Below are positions 27,225-35,238 of a DNA stretch of 64,000 nucleotides, in pieces. Within the stretch, counting starts at the first letter, position 1. Each line of letters begins with the position of its first letter. The notes beneath the pieces are model-generated. The model saw only the letters and a list, made by a program, of their open reading frames with translations, was not told where the DNA came from and did no database searches. The stretch is from Pseudorhodoferax sp. Leaf265 (GTDB taxonomy: Bacteria > Pseudomonadota > Gammaproteobacteria > Burkholderiales > Burkholderiaceae_C): NCBI RefSeq assembly GCF_001422365.1, contig NZ_LMMT01000023.1:62001-126000 (forward strand), read 5' to 3'. The position numbers and the translations under genes are program-made.

Positions 27225-28190
27225 ATGAAGAAACGTCACCTGCTCACAGCCGCCATGGCTTTCACCCTGGTTCCGCTTGCCCATGCACAGACGAGCGGCA
27301 AGCCAGTCCGCATCGTCAGCTCTTTCAGTCCCGGCGGTCCTGTTGACTTCGTTGCCCGCACCTTGGCTGAGCAACTTGCTCGCGAGCTCAAGCGGCCTGT
27401 CATCGTTGAGAACAAGCCGGGAGCGAACGGCGCACTCGGCGCTTTGGAGACGCTGCGATCCGAAGCTGATGGAAGCACCCTGTGGATCACCAGCGTGGGC
27501 GCTGCAGCTATCAACCCGACCCTCGCGGAGAAGCCTGGGTACAACACGCAACGAGACTTCCTGCCCGTCTCGCTGGTGGCGAACAATGTGGAGGCGCTGG
27601 TGGTCAATGCCAAGACGCCGGTGACCGATGCCGCTGAGTTCGTGAAGGCCGCCAAGGCTCGCAAGGAATCGACGCCCATGGCCTCTTCGGGCTCTGGCAG
27701 CATTCCGCATCTGGCCTTGATCCAGTTGGAGGAGTCGACAGGCGCGAAATTCCTGCATGTGCCGTACAAGGGCATGGCGCCGGCCTTCACCGACTTGATG
27801 GGCGGTCAGGTTCAGGGCGTGTTCGCGGATGTGCCGGCCATCATGTCCCAGGTCCAAGGCGGTCGCCTCAAGGCCATTGGCATTGCCGCCAGCAAGCGCC
27901 ATCCGTCGTTGCCCGGCGTGAAGACGTTCGAAGAGCAAGGCATCAAGGCGGTGGACACCAACAACTGGTACGCCTTGTTCGTTTCGGCCAAGACGCCGGC
28001 GGCCGTGGTGGAGCAACTGAACAAGGCTGTGCGCGACGCAATTGCGCACCCTGAAACCAACGCCAAGTTGTTGCACGGTGGTGCCGAACCGAAGTCCTCC
28101 ACGACGCAAGAACTTGCCGCATTGCTGAAGACCGACACGGCCAAGTGGGCCGCGTTGATCAAGGCACGCAACATCAAGGCGGACGAATGA
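27225..28190 (+). CDS. TctC/Bug family substrate-binding protein 6
   Basis: A 321-residue periplasmic binding protein with a short signal peptide MKKRHLLTAAMAFTLVPLAHA. The family motif is diverged: VSSFSPGGPVDFVARTL where the usual GGGTD is GGPVD, and VENKPGANGALGALETL. It is therefore closer in its loops to the binding protein starting at 21935 than to the others. I chose ATG 27225 over an upstream in-frame ATG at 27210 because it begins the signal peptide. Its stop overlaps the CMD-family gene start (ATGA), tying it to unit C. Confidence 0.87.
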   Translation: MKKRHLLTAAMAFTLVPLAHAQTSGKPVRIVSSFSPGGPVDFVARTLAEQLARELKRPVIVENKPGANGALGALETLRSEADGSTLWITSVGAAAINPTLAEKPGYNTQRDFLPVSLVANNVEALVVNAKTPVTDAAEFVKAAKARKESTPMASSGSGSIPHLALIQLEESTGAKFLHVPYKGMAPAFTDLMGGQVQGVFADVPAIMSQVQGGRLKAIGIAASKRHPSLPGVKTFEEQGIKAVDTNNWYALFVSAKTPAAVVEQLNKAVRDAIAHPETNAKLLHGGAEPKSSTTQELAALLKTDTAKWAALIKARNIKADE

Positions 28191-28714
28191 GCACCGACCA
28201 CATCCGCGTGCCCCTTGTAACGCCCGGCACGCGACCCGAGCTGGCCGAGACCGAAGCGCGCATCCTGGCTGAGCGCGGCCGCATATCTCTGCTGTACCAG
28301 GTGCTGCTGAACAGTCCGGCCATCGCCGCCGGCTGGGAAGCCATGCTGACCGCGGTGCGCAACCGCACCGGCGTGCCGGCCGACCTGCGTGAAATGGTCA
28401 TCCTGCGCGTGGCAGTGCTCAACGACGCCGCATTCGAGTTCGACGCGCACGTCCCTCACGCGTTGAAGGCGGGGTTTCCGCAGGCCAAGATCGACGCGTT
28501 GCGCGAGGCGTCGCCTGGCAACCTGTTCTCTTCGGAAGAAAAGCTGCTGCTGGAGCTGACGGATCACATGACGCGTGACGTCAAGGTTCCCGCAGCGTTG
28601 ATGGCACGCGTCAACGAAGGACGCGATCCGCAGGCGGTCGTGGAGCTGGTGGCCACGGTGGCAGCCTACAACATGGTGTCGCGCTTCCTCGTGGCACTGA
28701 ACATCTCCCACTGA
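28187..28714 (+). CDS. carboxymuconolactone decarboxylase family protein
   Basis: A 175-residue AhpD/CMD-fold protein. The core helices contain REMVILRVAVLNDAAFEFDAH, where the Glu and His of the CMD-type YEW-x2-H motif are kept. The CxxC pair of AhpD peroxidase-type members is absent. Gamma-carboxymuconolactone decarboxylase acts in the protocatechuate branch, but this fold is widely reused and the member here need not be a decarboxylase. It is coupled to the preceding TctC gene by ATGA overlap and followed by the CoA-transferase genes, which fits a dicarboxylate pathway. Confidence 0.82.
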   Translation: MSTDHIRVPLVTPGTRPELAETEARILAERGRISLLYQVLLNSPAIAAGWEAMLTAVRNRTGVPADLREMVILRVAVLNDAAFEFDAHVPHALKAGFPQAKIDALREASPGNLFSSEEKLLLELTDHMTRDVKVPAALMARVNEGRDPQAVVELVATVAAYNMVSRFLVALNISH

Positions 28715-28724
28715 CGGAGGCCGA

Positions 28725-29426
28725 ATGATCAACAAGATCAGCGAGTCTGTCGCACAGGCGTTGGCTGAAGTACGCGACGGCTCGACCGTGATGATTGGCG
28801 GCTTCGGCACCGCTGGCATTCCCAACGAACTGATCGATGGGCTGATTGCACAGGGCGCGCGCGAGCTGACCATCGTGAACAACAACGCTGGCAATGGCGA
28901 AACGGGCCTGGCTGCGTTGCTGAAAGCCGGCAGGGTGCGCAAGATCATCTGCAGCTTTCCCCGCCAAGCTGACAGCCAGGTCTTTGACGGGCTGTACCGG
29001 TCCGGCAAGATTGAATTGGAGCTAGTGCCGCAAGGCAATCTGGCTGAGCGCATTCGCGCGGCGGGAGCAGGTATCGGTGCGTTCTTCTGTCCGACGGGTT
29101 ACGGCACGCCACTGGCCGAGAGCCGAGAAGTGCGCGTTATCGATGGGAAACCCTTCGTGCTGGAGTGTCCGATCCATGGCGACCTAGCCCTTGTGAAGGC
29201 AGAGCGTGGAGACCGCTGGGGGAACCTGACCTACCGCAAGGCAGCGCGCAACTTCGGGCCTGTGATGGCAATGGCCGCCACCACGACCATCGCCACCGTG
29301 CACGAGGTCGTGGCTTTGGGCGAACTGGACCCAGAGACCATCGTCACACCGGGCATCTTCGTTTCGCGCATCGTGCGGGTCGACCGCGTGGCGACCGAGG
29401 CTGGTGGATTCCGAAAGGCGGCATGA
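28725..29426 (+). CDS. 3-oxoacid CoA-transferase subunit A
   Basis: A 233-residue family I CoA-transferase alpha subunit. The start INKISESVAQALAEVRDGST, the glycine-rich GGFGTAGIPNELIDGL and the NNNAGNGETGLAALL block match PcaI/ScoA/CatI proteins. With subunit B it moves CoA from a donor such as succinyl-CoA to an acceptor such as 3-oxoadipate or another 3-oxo acid. GGAGG precedes the ATG, and its stop overlaps the subunit B start. It offers a second activation route besides the NDP-forming ligase of unit A. Confidence 0.9.
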   Translation: MINKISESVAQALAEVRDGSTVMIGGFGTAGIPNELIDGLIAQGARELTIVNNNAGNGETGLAALLKAGRVRKIICSFPRQADSQVFDGLYRSGKIELELVPQGNLAERIRAAGAGIGAFFCPTGYGTPLAESREVRVIDGKPFVLECPIHGDLALVKAERGDRWGNLTYRKAARNFGPVMAMAATTTIATVHEVVALGELDPETIVTPGIFVSRIVRVDRVATEAGGFRKAA

Positions 29427-30079
29427 CCATGACGACAAGCAACTATCAGCGCCGCACCAAGGACCAGTTGGCCGCACGCGTCGCAGCGGACATCTTCGAC
29501 GGTGCCGTGGTCAATCTGGGGATCGGCCAGCCAACGACGGTGGCTAACCACCTGCCGTCTGGCCGCGAAGTCATCCTGCACAGCGAGAACGGCATTCTGG
29601 GCATGGGGCCTGCTCCTGTCGTGGGCGAGGAAGACTACGACGTCATCAACGCCGGCAAGCAACCCGTCACGCTCCTGCCTGGCGGCGCGTACTTTCATCA
29701 CGCGGACAGCTTCTCGATGATGCGCGGCGGCCATCTGGACATCTGTGTCCTTGGTGCGTTCCAGGTGTCTTCCACGGGCGACCTAGCCAACTGGAGCACG
29801 GGCGAGCCCGGCTCTATCCCGGCAGTGGGCGGCGCCATGGACCTTGCAATCGGCGCCAAACAGACCTGGGTCATGATGGACCTGCTGACCAAGCAAGGCG
29901 TCAGCAAGATCGTCGAGAGCTGCACCTACCCGCTCACGGGCATTGGTTGCGTCAAACGGATTTACACCGACCTGGCGACCTTCGCTTGCACGCCCCAGGG
30001 CCTCCTCATGATCGATGCGGTGGATGGACTGACCTTGGCCGAACTCGAACGTCTCGTCGGCCTTTCTATCTCGGCCTGA
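29423..30079 (+). CDS. 3-oxoacid CoA-transferase subunit B
   Basis: A 218-residue beta subunit. The catalytic glutamate is in HSENGILGMGP (Glu55), which forms the glutamyl-CoA intermediate of family I transferases. VVNLGIGQPTTVANHLP and GGAMDLAIGAKQ are also typical. The first ATG overlaps the subunit A stop (ATGA); a second ATG two codons later is equally possible. The enzyme is probably an A2B2 heterotetramer in the cytoplasm. Whether the acceptor is 3-oxoadipate is not decidable from sequence alone. Confidence 0.9.
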   Translation: MTMTTSNYQRRTKDQLAARVAADIFDGAVVNLGIGQPTTVANHLPSGREVILHSENGILGMGPAPVVGEEDYDVINAGKQPVTLLPGGAYFHHADSFSMMRGGHLDICVLGAFQVSSTGDLANWSTGEPGSIPAVGGAMDLAIGAKQTWVMMDLLTKQGVSKIVESCTYPLTGIGCVKRIYTDLATFACTPQGLLMIDAVDGLTLAELERLVGLSISA

Positions 30080-30111
30080 TCCTGGACTCATCAACCTACC
30101 TCAACCTGAAA

Positions 30112-31011
30112 ATGTCCACCACTGTTGCCGATACCGCCGTTCCAGTTCGAACGTTTCTCGAACATCCGTCCAAGCCAAGCGTGCGCTTGCCTGCTTTGGC
30201 TTGCGACAGCCATGTCCACGTATTCGGACCCGTCGCGCGGTTCCCCTACGTGCCTACCCGGCGCAATACGCCGGTTGAAGCCCCGAAGGAAGCTCTGTTC
30301 GCACTCCATCGCAGCATGGGCATCGAGCGATGCGTGATCGTGCAATCCATCGTGCACGGCACAGACAACAGCGTAGTCGAAGACGCCATCCAGGCGGGCG
30401 GAGGTCGCTACCTGGGCGTAGCACTGGTTTCGCCCGATGTGCCGGATGTGGAACTGAGTCGGCTTGCGCAAGCCGGCTTCCGCGGCGTGCGCTTCAACTT
30501 CATGCGCCACATCGCCGGAAGCGCTTCTGTCGATGCTGTGCTGGCGTTGACACCACGGCTTGCCGCCGTCGGCATGCATTTGCAGGTGCACTTCGAAAGC
30601 GAACTTGTGCATGAGCTGACGGCGCCGCTGCAGCGCAGCAGCGTGCCCGTAGTGATAGACCACATGGGCCGAGTGGATGCCACGCTCGGGATCGAGCACG
30701 CAGACTTCCAAGGACTCATGCGCCTGCTCGAAAACCCGAACTTCTATGTGAAGGTCAGTGGCATTGACCGCATCGATGCGAAGGCGCCGCCTGCGCAGAA
30801 GTACCGCGACGGCGTTGCGCTTGCGCAAGCGCTGGTCAAGCGCTTTCCGGAGCGCTGCGTTTGGGGGACGGACTGGCCACATCCGAACCACACGCACATT
30901 CCTGATGACGGTGTGCTCATCGATGCGCTTGCGCAGATCGCTCCCACTGCAAATGCACTCGAGCAATTGTTGGTTCGTAACCCGCAGCGGTTGTACCGAT
31001 TCGCTGCTTAG
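30112..31011 (+). CDS. amidohydrolase family 2, 2-pyrone-4,6-dicarboxylate lactonase-like
   Basis: A 299-residue TIM-barrel metal hydrolase. The metal-binding start is CDSHVHVFGP and the late catalytic aspartate is in WGTDWPHPN; both are characteristic of LigI-type lactonases and related amidohydrolase-2 enzymes. IDHMGRVD supplies a further histidine. LigI opens the lactone 2-pyrone-4,6-dicarboxylate, and relatives hydrolyse other lactones such as muconolactone or sugar lactones. It is the last gene of unit C. A lactone intermediate in the pathway would fit this gene, but that is inference. Confidence 0.84.
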   Translation: MSTTVADTAVPVRTFLEHPSKPSVRLPALACDSHVHVFGPVARFPYVPTRRNTPVEAPKEALFALHRSMGIERCVIVQSIVHGTDNSVVEDAIQAGGGRYLGVALVSPDVPDVELSRLAQAGFRGVRFNFMRHIAGSASVDAVLALTPRLAAVGMHLQVHFESELVHELTAPLQRSSVPVVIDHMGRVDATLGIEHADFQGLMRLLENPNFYVKVSGIDRIDAKAPPAQKYRDGVALAQALVKRFPERCVWGTDWPHPNHTHIPDDGVLIDALAQIAPTANALEQLLVRNPQRLYRFAA

Positions 31012-31025
31012 TTTTTACGCTAAGC
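31006..31025 (+). terminator. weak stem-loop at the end of unit C
   Basis: GCTTAG (31006-31011) and CTAAGC (31020-31025) form a six-base inverted repeat around TTTTTACG. The left arm includes the stop codon of the amidohydrolase gene. The T-tract is in the loop and not after the stem, so this is at best a poor terminator. Confidence 0.25.
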
Positions 31026-31189
31026 ACGCGGAGCCAATCGGGGAGCGTGTGCCAGGCTGAGGCCAGTTCACGAGGCGAGAGTCTATGGGTGCGAGCTTGA
31101 GAGTGGCGCCGGCTTGCTCAGTGCAGGCGGCCAAAGCGCTATGGTGAACGTCGCATACTTGACGAAGCTGCCATTCGCGGCAGCGTTTC

Positions 31190-31214
31190 GAACGTCCGCT
31201 GCTGGCCGAAAGCG
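31190..31214 (-). repeat. degenerate short repeat, fragment 1
   Basis: On the minus strand this reads CGCTTTCGGCCAGCAGCGGACGTTC. It matches, in opposite orientation, CGCTCTCGGCCAGAAGCGGAC at 32039-32059 with two mismatches over the shared 21 bases. The two copies bracket the tyrosine recombinase gene. They look like remnants of a once longer repeated sequence. Confidence 0.45.
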
Positions 31215-31294
31215 TAGGCGCTGCCAGATCCCACACAGCGGTCGTCCAGCGGCGGCCGCCCCAGGGTGATTGCAGTCGCGGCCGCTGCGGTGGC

Positions 31295-31918
31295 TTAGAT
31301 CTCTGTCTGCTCGGAGATCTCGAGGGCGTCGTCGACTTCAATGCCGAGGTACCGCACGGTCGATTCGAGCTTGGAGTGCCCGAGCAGCAGTTGCACCGCG
31401 CGCAGGTTCTTCGTCCGTCGATAGATCAGGGTCGCCTTGGTCCTTCGCATCGAGTGCGTCCCATAGTCCGCGCGGTCGAGGCCCAGCTCAGTGACCCAGT
31501 GGCCGAGAATCCGGGCGTACTGCCGCGTTCCCAGGTGTGGCGACTCATGGAGCCGGCTTGGGAAGAGGAAGTCATCCGACCTCAGTCCAGCCTTCTTGAT
31601 CCACGCCGCCAGAACCTCTCGGGTGGCGGCCGTGATCTCGAACTGGACTGGGCGCTGCGTCTTGTGCTGCAAGACGATGGCGCGCGAGGCAACCTGCTCA
31701 CCGTGGCACACGTCACGGACCTTCAGTGCAACGAGGTCGCACCCGCGCAGTTTGCTGTCAATTCCGAGGTTGAAGAGGGCCAGCTCGCGGACCCGGCCGT
31801 CCATCTGCAGGCGAACGCGCAACGCCCAGATGTCCTTCAACTTAAACGGTGCCTTCTGCCCTACGATCTTGCCCTTGTTCCACGGCTCGTGGTGGATCGC
31901 ACTGCTTGCAGTTTCCAT
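31295..31918 (-). CDS. compact tyrosine recombinase (phage integrase family)
   Basis: A 207-residue protein that consists almost only of the catalytic domain. The catalytic set can be seen: Arg in SKLRGCDLVALKV, Lys in HKTQRPVQFE, HxxR in HSMRRTKATLIY, and His then Tyr in LLGHSKLESTVRYLGI. Most integrases also have an N-terminal arm- or core-binding domain, which is missing here. The start METASSAIHHEPWNKG has GGGAGA in front on the minus strand. Small recombinases of this type are widespread in Proteobacteria and may not mobilise anything. Its place near the right end of the lower-GC region makes an origin in a mobile element plausible. Confidence 0.85.
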   Translation of the reverse strand: METASSAIHHEPWNKGKIVGQKAPFKLKDIWALRVRLQMDGRVRELALFNLGIDSKLRGCDLVALKVRDVCHGEQVASRAIVLQHKTQRPVQFEITAATREVLAAWIKKAGLRSDDFLFPSRLHESPHLGTRQYARILGHWVTELGLDRADYGTHSMRRTKATLIYRRTKNLRAVQLLLGHSKLESTVRYLGIEVDDALEISEQTEI

Positions 31919-32293
31919 GATGGTCTCCCATCGAGTTGAGGGGCTTGTAGGATGCGCCTGCGTGGCCGCTGTCGTTGCGAGTTGCCCCCTCCGACAAGCA
32001 GGGTTGAAGGGCGGCATTCAAGCGTCCCGGTGGGCAGGCGCTCTCGGCCAGAAGCGGACAACGGTGGCGCGCCCTGTCATTGCACGCGTGCCCGTCAGCG
32101 CAAGGGTAAGGGTCAAGCAGGGCTGGGAACGGCGCGTTGATGGCTGCCTTCAGGAAATGCCGGCTGAAAACTGTCTGCATCCGCGGTGAGCCGTTCTCCT
32201 CCCGCCCGATGAGCGCCAAGAGGCCCCTGTGCAAGACGGTTCGAGCGTACCTGTAGACTGGCTTCCCTATGGAAACTGCAGAGCTCCAGACGG
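31919..32293. other. gap between recombinase and sensor kinase genes, holding a repeat fragment
   Basis: No credible gene was seen in this divergent gap. It contains the second copy of the short degenerate repeat (32039-32059) and, just before the kinase gene, the small palindrome TTCC-CTAT-GGAA near 32263. The rest shows nothing I can name. Confidence 0.5.
32039..32059 (+). repeat. degenerate short repeat, fragment 2
   Basis: CGCTCTCGGCCAGAAGCGGAC matches the minus-strand sequence at 31194-31214 at all but two positions. A shorter related stretch, GACAGCGGACATTGAAGCGC, occurs at 33481-33500. All three lie in gene-free DNA at the right end of the island. Confidence 0.45.
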
Positions 32294-33406
32294 ATGAGGT
32301 TTTCTGACCACGACCGTCCATGGCGAGGCTATGCGCTGGCGTTCGTGGCCGTGGCCGGAGGCCTGCTGCTGCGATACATCCTGTCGCCGCTGCTTGGCCA
32401 ACAAGGGCCGTACCTGATCCTCACACTCTCAATCGTCCTTGCCGGACTATACGGAGGCTTTGGTCCTGCAATCTTGGCGACGGCGCTGGGGACCATGGTT
32501 GGCACCTATCTCTTCATCGGCACGAAGCCCGGCTGGGAGAGCGTGCTGGAGCTGCCGAACATCACGCGAACTCTCCTCTTCGTGGCGATCGGTGTCAGCA
32601 TCAGCTTGATCAGTGGACAGCTAAAAACGTCTCGACGCGAGTTGGCCGCGAGCGTCCTCGAGCTGCGCAGAAGCAATCGCGCAAAAGACCAGGTCCTGGC
32701 CACCGTCGCACACGAAATCCGCAACCCGCTGTCTGCGTTGACCACTGCTATCAATGTCCTGGAGCGCGCTGGCACCGATCCAACGAAGGTGGCGCGGGCC
32801 ACTGGAATCATCGGCCGGCAAGTGGCTCAGATCTCGCGCCTGTCCGATGACCTTACCGAGGCATCCAAGGTCCTGCACGGCCGTCTCGACATCCAGGCGA
32901 GTGGCCTCGATTTGCGCTTCGTCCTGCGACAGGCACTTGAGCAGAGCAGTGCACTCATGGTCAGCCGGCAGCATGATCTCACCAGCGAGATCCCCGGTGA
33001 GCCTGCAAATGTGTGGGGCGATGCAGCCCGTCTCGTCCAGGTGTTCGCGAATCTGTTGAACAACGCTGCTAAGTACACCCCACCTGGGGGACGCATCACC
33101 CTGAAGCTGTCGCGCGCCGAAAGTGAATGGGTGGCCAGCATCACCGATAGTGGCCAAGGCTTCGACAAGACGACGGAAGCTGAGATGTTCGAGCCGTTCG
33201 TTCAGGCACCTGCCGCAATCGGGAGCGAGAGCAGTGGCCTCGGGCTTGGCCTTGCCATCGTCAAGCGGATCGTGGAACTGCATGACGGACAGGTCTTCGC
33301 TAACAGCCCAGGGCCTGGACAGGGCGCGACCTTCACCGTGCTGCTGCCGTTCGCTTCTTCGGAGGCGCCTGGAAGCATCGGCAACAAAGGGCCGCTGCAA
33401 CCTTAG
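32294..33406 (+). CDS. sensor histidine kinase with DUF4118 (KdpD-like) membrane domain
   Basis: A 370-residue kinase. The first 110 residues hold three to four hydrophobic segments of the DUF4118 type found in KdpD. HisKA follows, with His140 in TVAHEIRNPL, and then a HATPase domain with N-box NLLNNAAKYTPPGG, DSGQGFD, and GLGLGLAIVKRIVELHDG. It lacks a receiver domain, and no response-regulator gene is adjacent, so its partner must lie elsewhere. Its composition is closer to the island than to the GC-rich right flank. The signal is unknown. Confidence 0.87.
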   Translation: MRFSDHDRPWRGYALAFVAVAGGLLLRYILSPLLGQQGPYLILTLSIVLAGLYGGFGPAILATALGTMVGTYLFIGTKPGWESVLELPNITRTLLFVAIGVSISLISGQLKTSRRELAASVLELRRSNRAKDQVLATVAHEIRNPLSALTTAINVLERAGTDPTKVARATGIIGRQVAQISRLSDDLTEASKVLHGRLDIQASGLDLRFVLRQALEQSSALMVSRQHDLTSEIPGEPANVWGDAARLVQVFANLLNNAAKYTPPGGRITLKLSRAESEWVASITDSGQGFDKTTEAEMFEPFVQAPAAIGSESSGLGLGLAIVKRIVELHDGQVFANSPGPGQGATFTVLLPFASSEAPGSIGNKGPLQP

Positions 33407-33848
33407 CAGGCGTCAGGTCGCCGGCCCGGCTTCGCCCCCCGACGTCTGCTGTGTGCACGCAGCGCCAGTTCGCCCGAGCTGACAGCGGACATTGAAGCGC
33501 CAGATTCTCAAGATGGTCGAGCGACGATGAATGGGATGACTGCAGCGCACTCCAGTGCGGTCGTTCGAGCCACGCGAGCTACGGAAGCCTCAACGACCGC
33601 AAACTGGCCCAGGCCACTCGTTCGCTTTTGAGGTAGCAACGGCTCCAACCGCTGCACTGCTGTCGTTCAGGCTTGCGAGCCGGCCGACAGCAGATGGTGC
33701 ACAGCGGCCCTTTAAGCAATCAGCCTCTCGTCCGTTCAACGACACATCCGGCAAACCCCATCGACTCGGCCAAGCAAGCCGTGTCAACGACGCACAAAGT
33801 GAAGATTGGAGTCCCTGTCCTCACATTCCGCGTCCTCCGCCAGCATGC
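33407..33848. other. gene-free stretch at the right edge of the island
   Basis: No believable gene is seen. The stretch contains a third, shorter copy of the degenerate repeat near 33481. The composition changes back to GC-rich DNA at its right end, where the convergent NADH dehydrogenase gene stops, so it contains the likely right boundary of the island. I saw no direct repeat matching the left edge. Confidence 0.45.
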
Positions 33849-35174
33849 TCAATCCAACCGGATCGGCGGCCGCACGCGCGCCTGGATGCGGTCGGCCAGC
33901 CACAGCAGGCCGCCGCGCCAGAAGCCGTGCAGTCGCGCCTGGTGGCTGCGGTACAACATGGCGTGGCTGAGCTGCTCGAGCCGGCCGCGGACGACGCCGC
34001 CGTCGAAGAAGCCGAACTGGCCCAGCGAGCCGAAGGCGTCGTAGTCGGCCAGCGAGACCAGCGCGCCGAAGTCGCGGAAGCGGAACGGCGGCACCGGCCG
34101 GCCTGCCGTCAGCACCTCCGGCAGGTAGCGCACCAGGTGCTGGGCCTGCTGGTGCGCGACCTGCGCGGTCGGCGGCAGCGGGCGTTCGCTGCCCGCAGGC
34201 GTGAGGCTGGCGCAGTCGCCCACGGCGTAGATGGCTTCGTCGCGCGTGGTCTGCAGCGAAGGCGTGACCAGCAGCTGCTGGTTGCGGCCGGTCTCCAGCC
34301 CGTCCAGCGCGGCCAGCACCGCCGGCCCCTTGACGCCGGCCGCCCAGACCTGCAGCGTGGCCGCCAGCAGGCTGCCATCGTCCAGCTCCAGGCCCTCGGC
34401 GTGCGCAGCCTTGACCTGGGTGCCGGTGCGCACGCGCACGCCCAGCGACTGCAGGCGCTGCTGCGTGGCGGCCGAGATGTCCTGCGGGAACGCGGCCAGC
34501 AGCCGCGGCCCGGCCTCCACCAGCGTGATCGTGAGCCGCTCAGCCAGGCCGCGCGCACCATAGGCCTCGGCGGTCTCGGTCAGCTGCACGAGCTCGGCCG
34601 CCAGTTCCACGCCCGTGGCGCCGCCGCCCACGATGGCGATCGACAGCGGCCGCTCCATGGCCACGCACTGCAGCATGCGCAGCCGCACCTCGCGGCAGAA
34701 GGCATCGGCCTGCAGCCGCGAATCGATGGCATGGCAGTGCGCCGCCACGCCCGGCGTGCCGAAGTCGTTGGCCTGGCTGCCCACGGCCAGCACCAGCAGT
34801 TCGTAAGGCAGCTCGCGCGCCGGCACCAGCAGGCGGCCGTCCTCGGCATGCAGCGGCGCCACCTGCGCCACGTGGCGCGCACGGTCCAGGCCGCTCAGGG
34901 CGCCGGGCTGGTAGACGAAGCCCGCGTCGCGGGCCTGGGCGACGTAGGTGGTCTGCTGCTGGGCGATGTCGCGCGTGCCGGCCGCGATGGTGTGCAGCAT
35001 GGGCTTCCAGACATGGGCCGCATCGCTGTCCAGCAGCGTGACCGTGGGAGCGCCGGGCCGGCCGCGCCAGCGCCGCCCGAGCACGGTGGCGATCCCCAGG
35101 CCGGCGACGCCGCCGCCGACCACGAGCAGCCGCACACCGGGCGTCTCGCGCGTTCCGAATCCTGCATCGACCAT
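33849..35174 (-). CDS. NAD(P)/FAD-dependent oxidoreductase, type II NADH dehydrogenase-like
   Basis: A 441-residue flavoprotein. The FAD loop VVGGGVAGLGIATVLG is near residue 20, and a second dinucleotide loop for NADH, AIVGGGATGVELAAEL, near residue 180. YAVGDCAS near residue 320 contacts FAD. The order and length fit NDH-2 enzymes, which pass electrons from NADH to quinone at the membrane without pumping protons. The C-terminal part, with a mildly hydrophobic HAMLYRSHQARLHG region, fits a membrane-bound tail. The gene lies downstream of the EAL gene on the same strand, 64 bases away. A sulfide:quinone-type reaction is less likely because no conserved cysteine pair is seen. Confidence 0.85.
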   Translation of the reverse strand: MVDAGFGTRETPGVRLLVVGGGVAGLGIATVLGRRWRGRPGAPTVTLLDSDAAHVWKPMLHTIAAGTRDIAQQQTTYVAQARDAGFVYQPGALSGLDRARHVAQVAPLHAEDGRLLVPARELPYELLVLAVGSQANDFGTPGVAAHCHAIDSRLQADAFCREVRLRMLQCVAMERPLSIAIVGGGATGVELAAELVQLTETAEAYGARGLAERLTITLVEAGPRLLAAFPQDISAATQQRLQSLGVRVRTGTQVKAAHAEGLELDDGSLLAATLQVWAAGVKGPAVLAALDGLETGRNQQLLVTPSLQTTRDEAIYAVGDCASLTPAGSERPLPPTAQVAHQQAQHLVRYLPEVLTAGRPVPPFRFRDFGALVSLADYDAFGSLGQFGFFDGGVVRGRLEQLSHAMLYRSHQARLHGFWRGGLLWLADRIQARVRPPIRLD

Positions 35175-35238
35175 CGAACCATTACAGCATCGCCCCCCGG
35201 CCGGGGCGCGAGAAGCTCGGCCCGCGCAGGGGCATGGT

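Noticed and set aside
31006..31025. Strong Rho-independent terminator after unit C
   Set aside because: The six-base stem has its T-run in the loop and not after the stem, so I listed it only as a weak candidate.
32261..32276. TTCC-CTAT-GGAA palindrome before the sensor kinase gene as a third IclR site
   Set aside because: The arms are shorter, the spacer is four bases instead of five, and the centre does not match the CTC of the other two sites.
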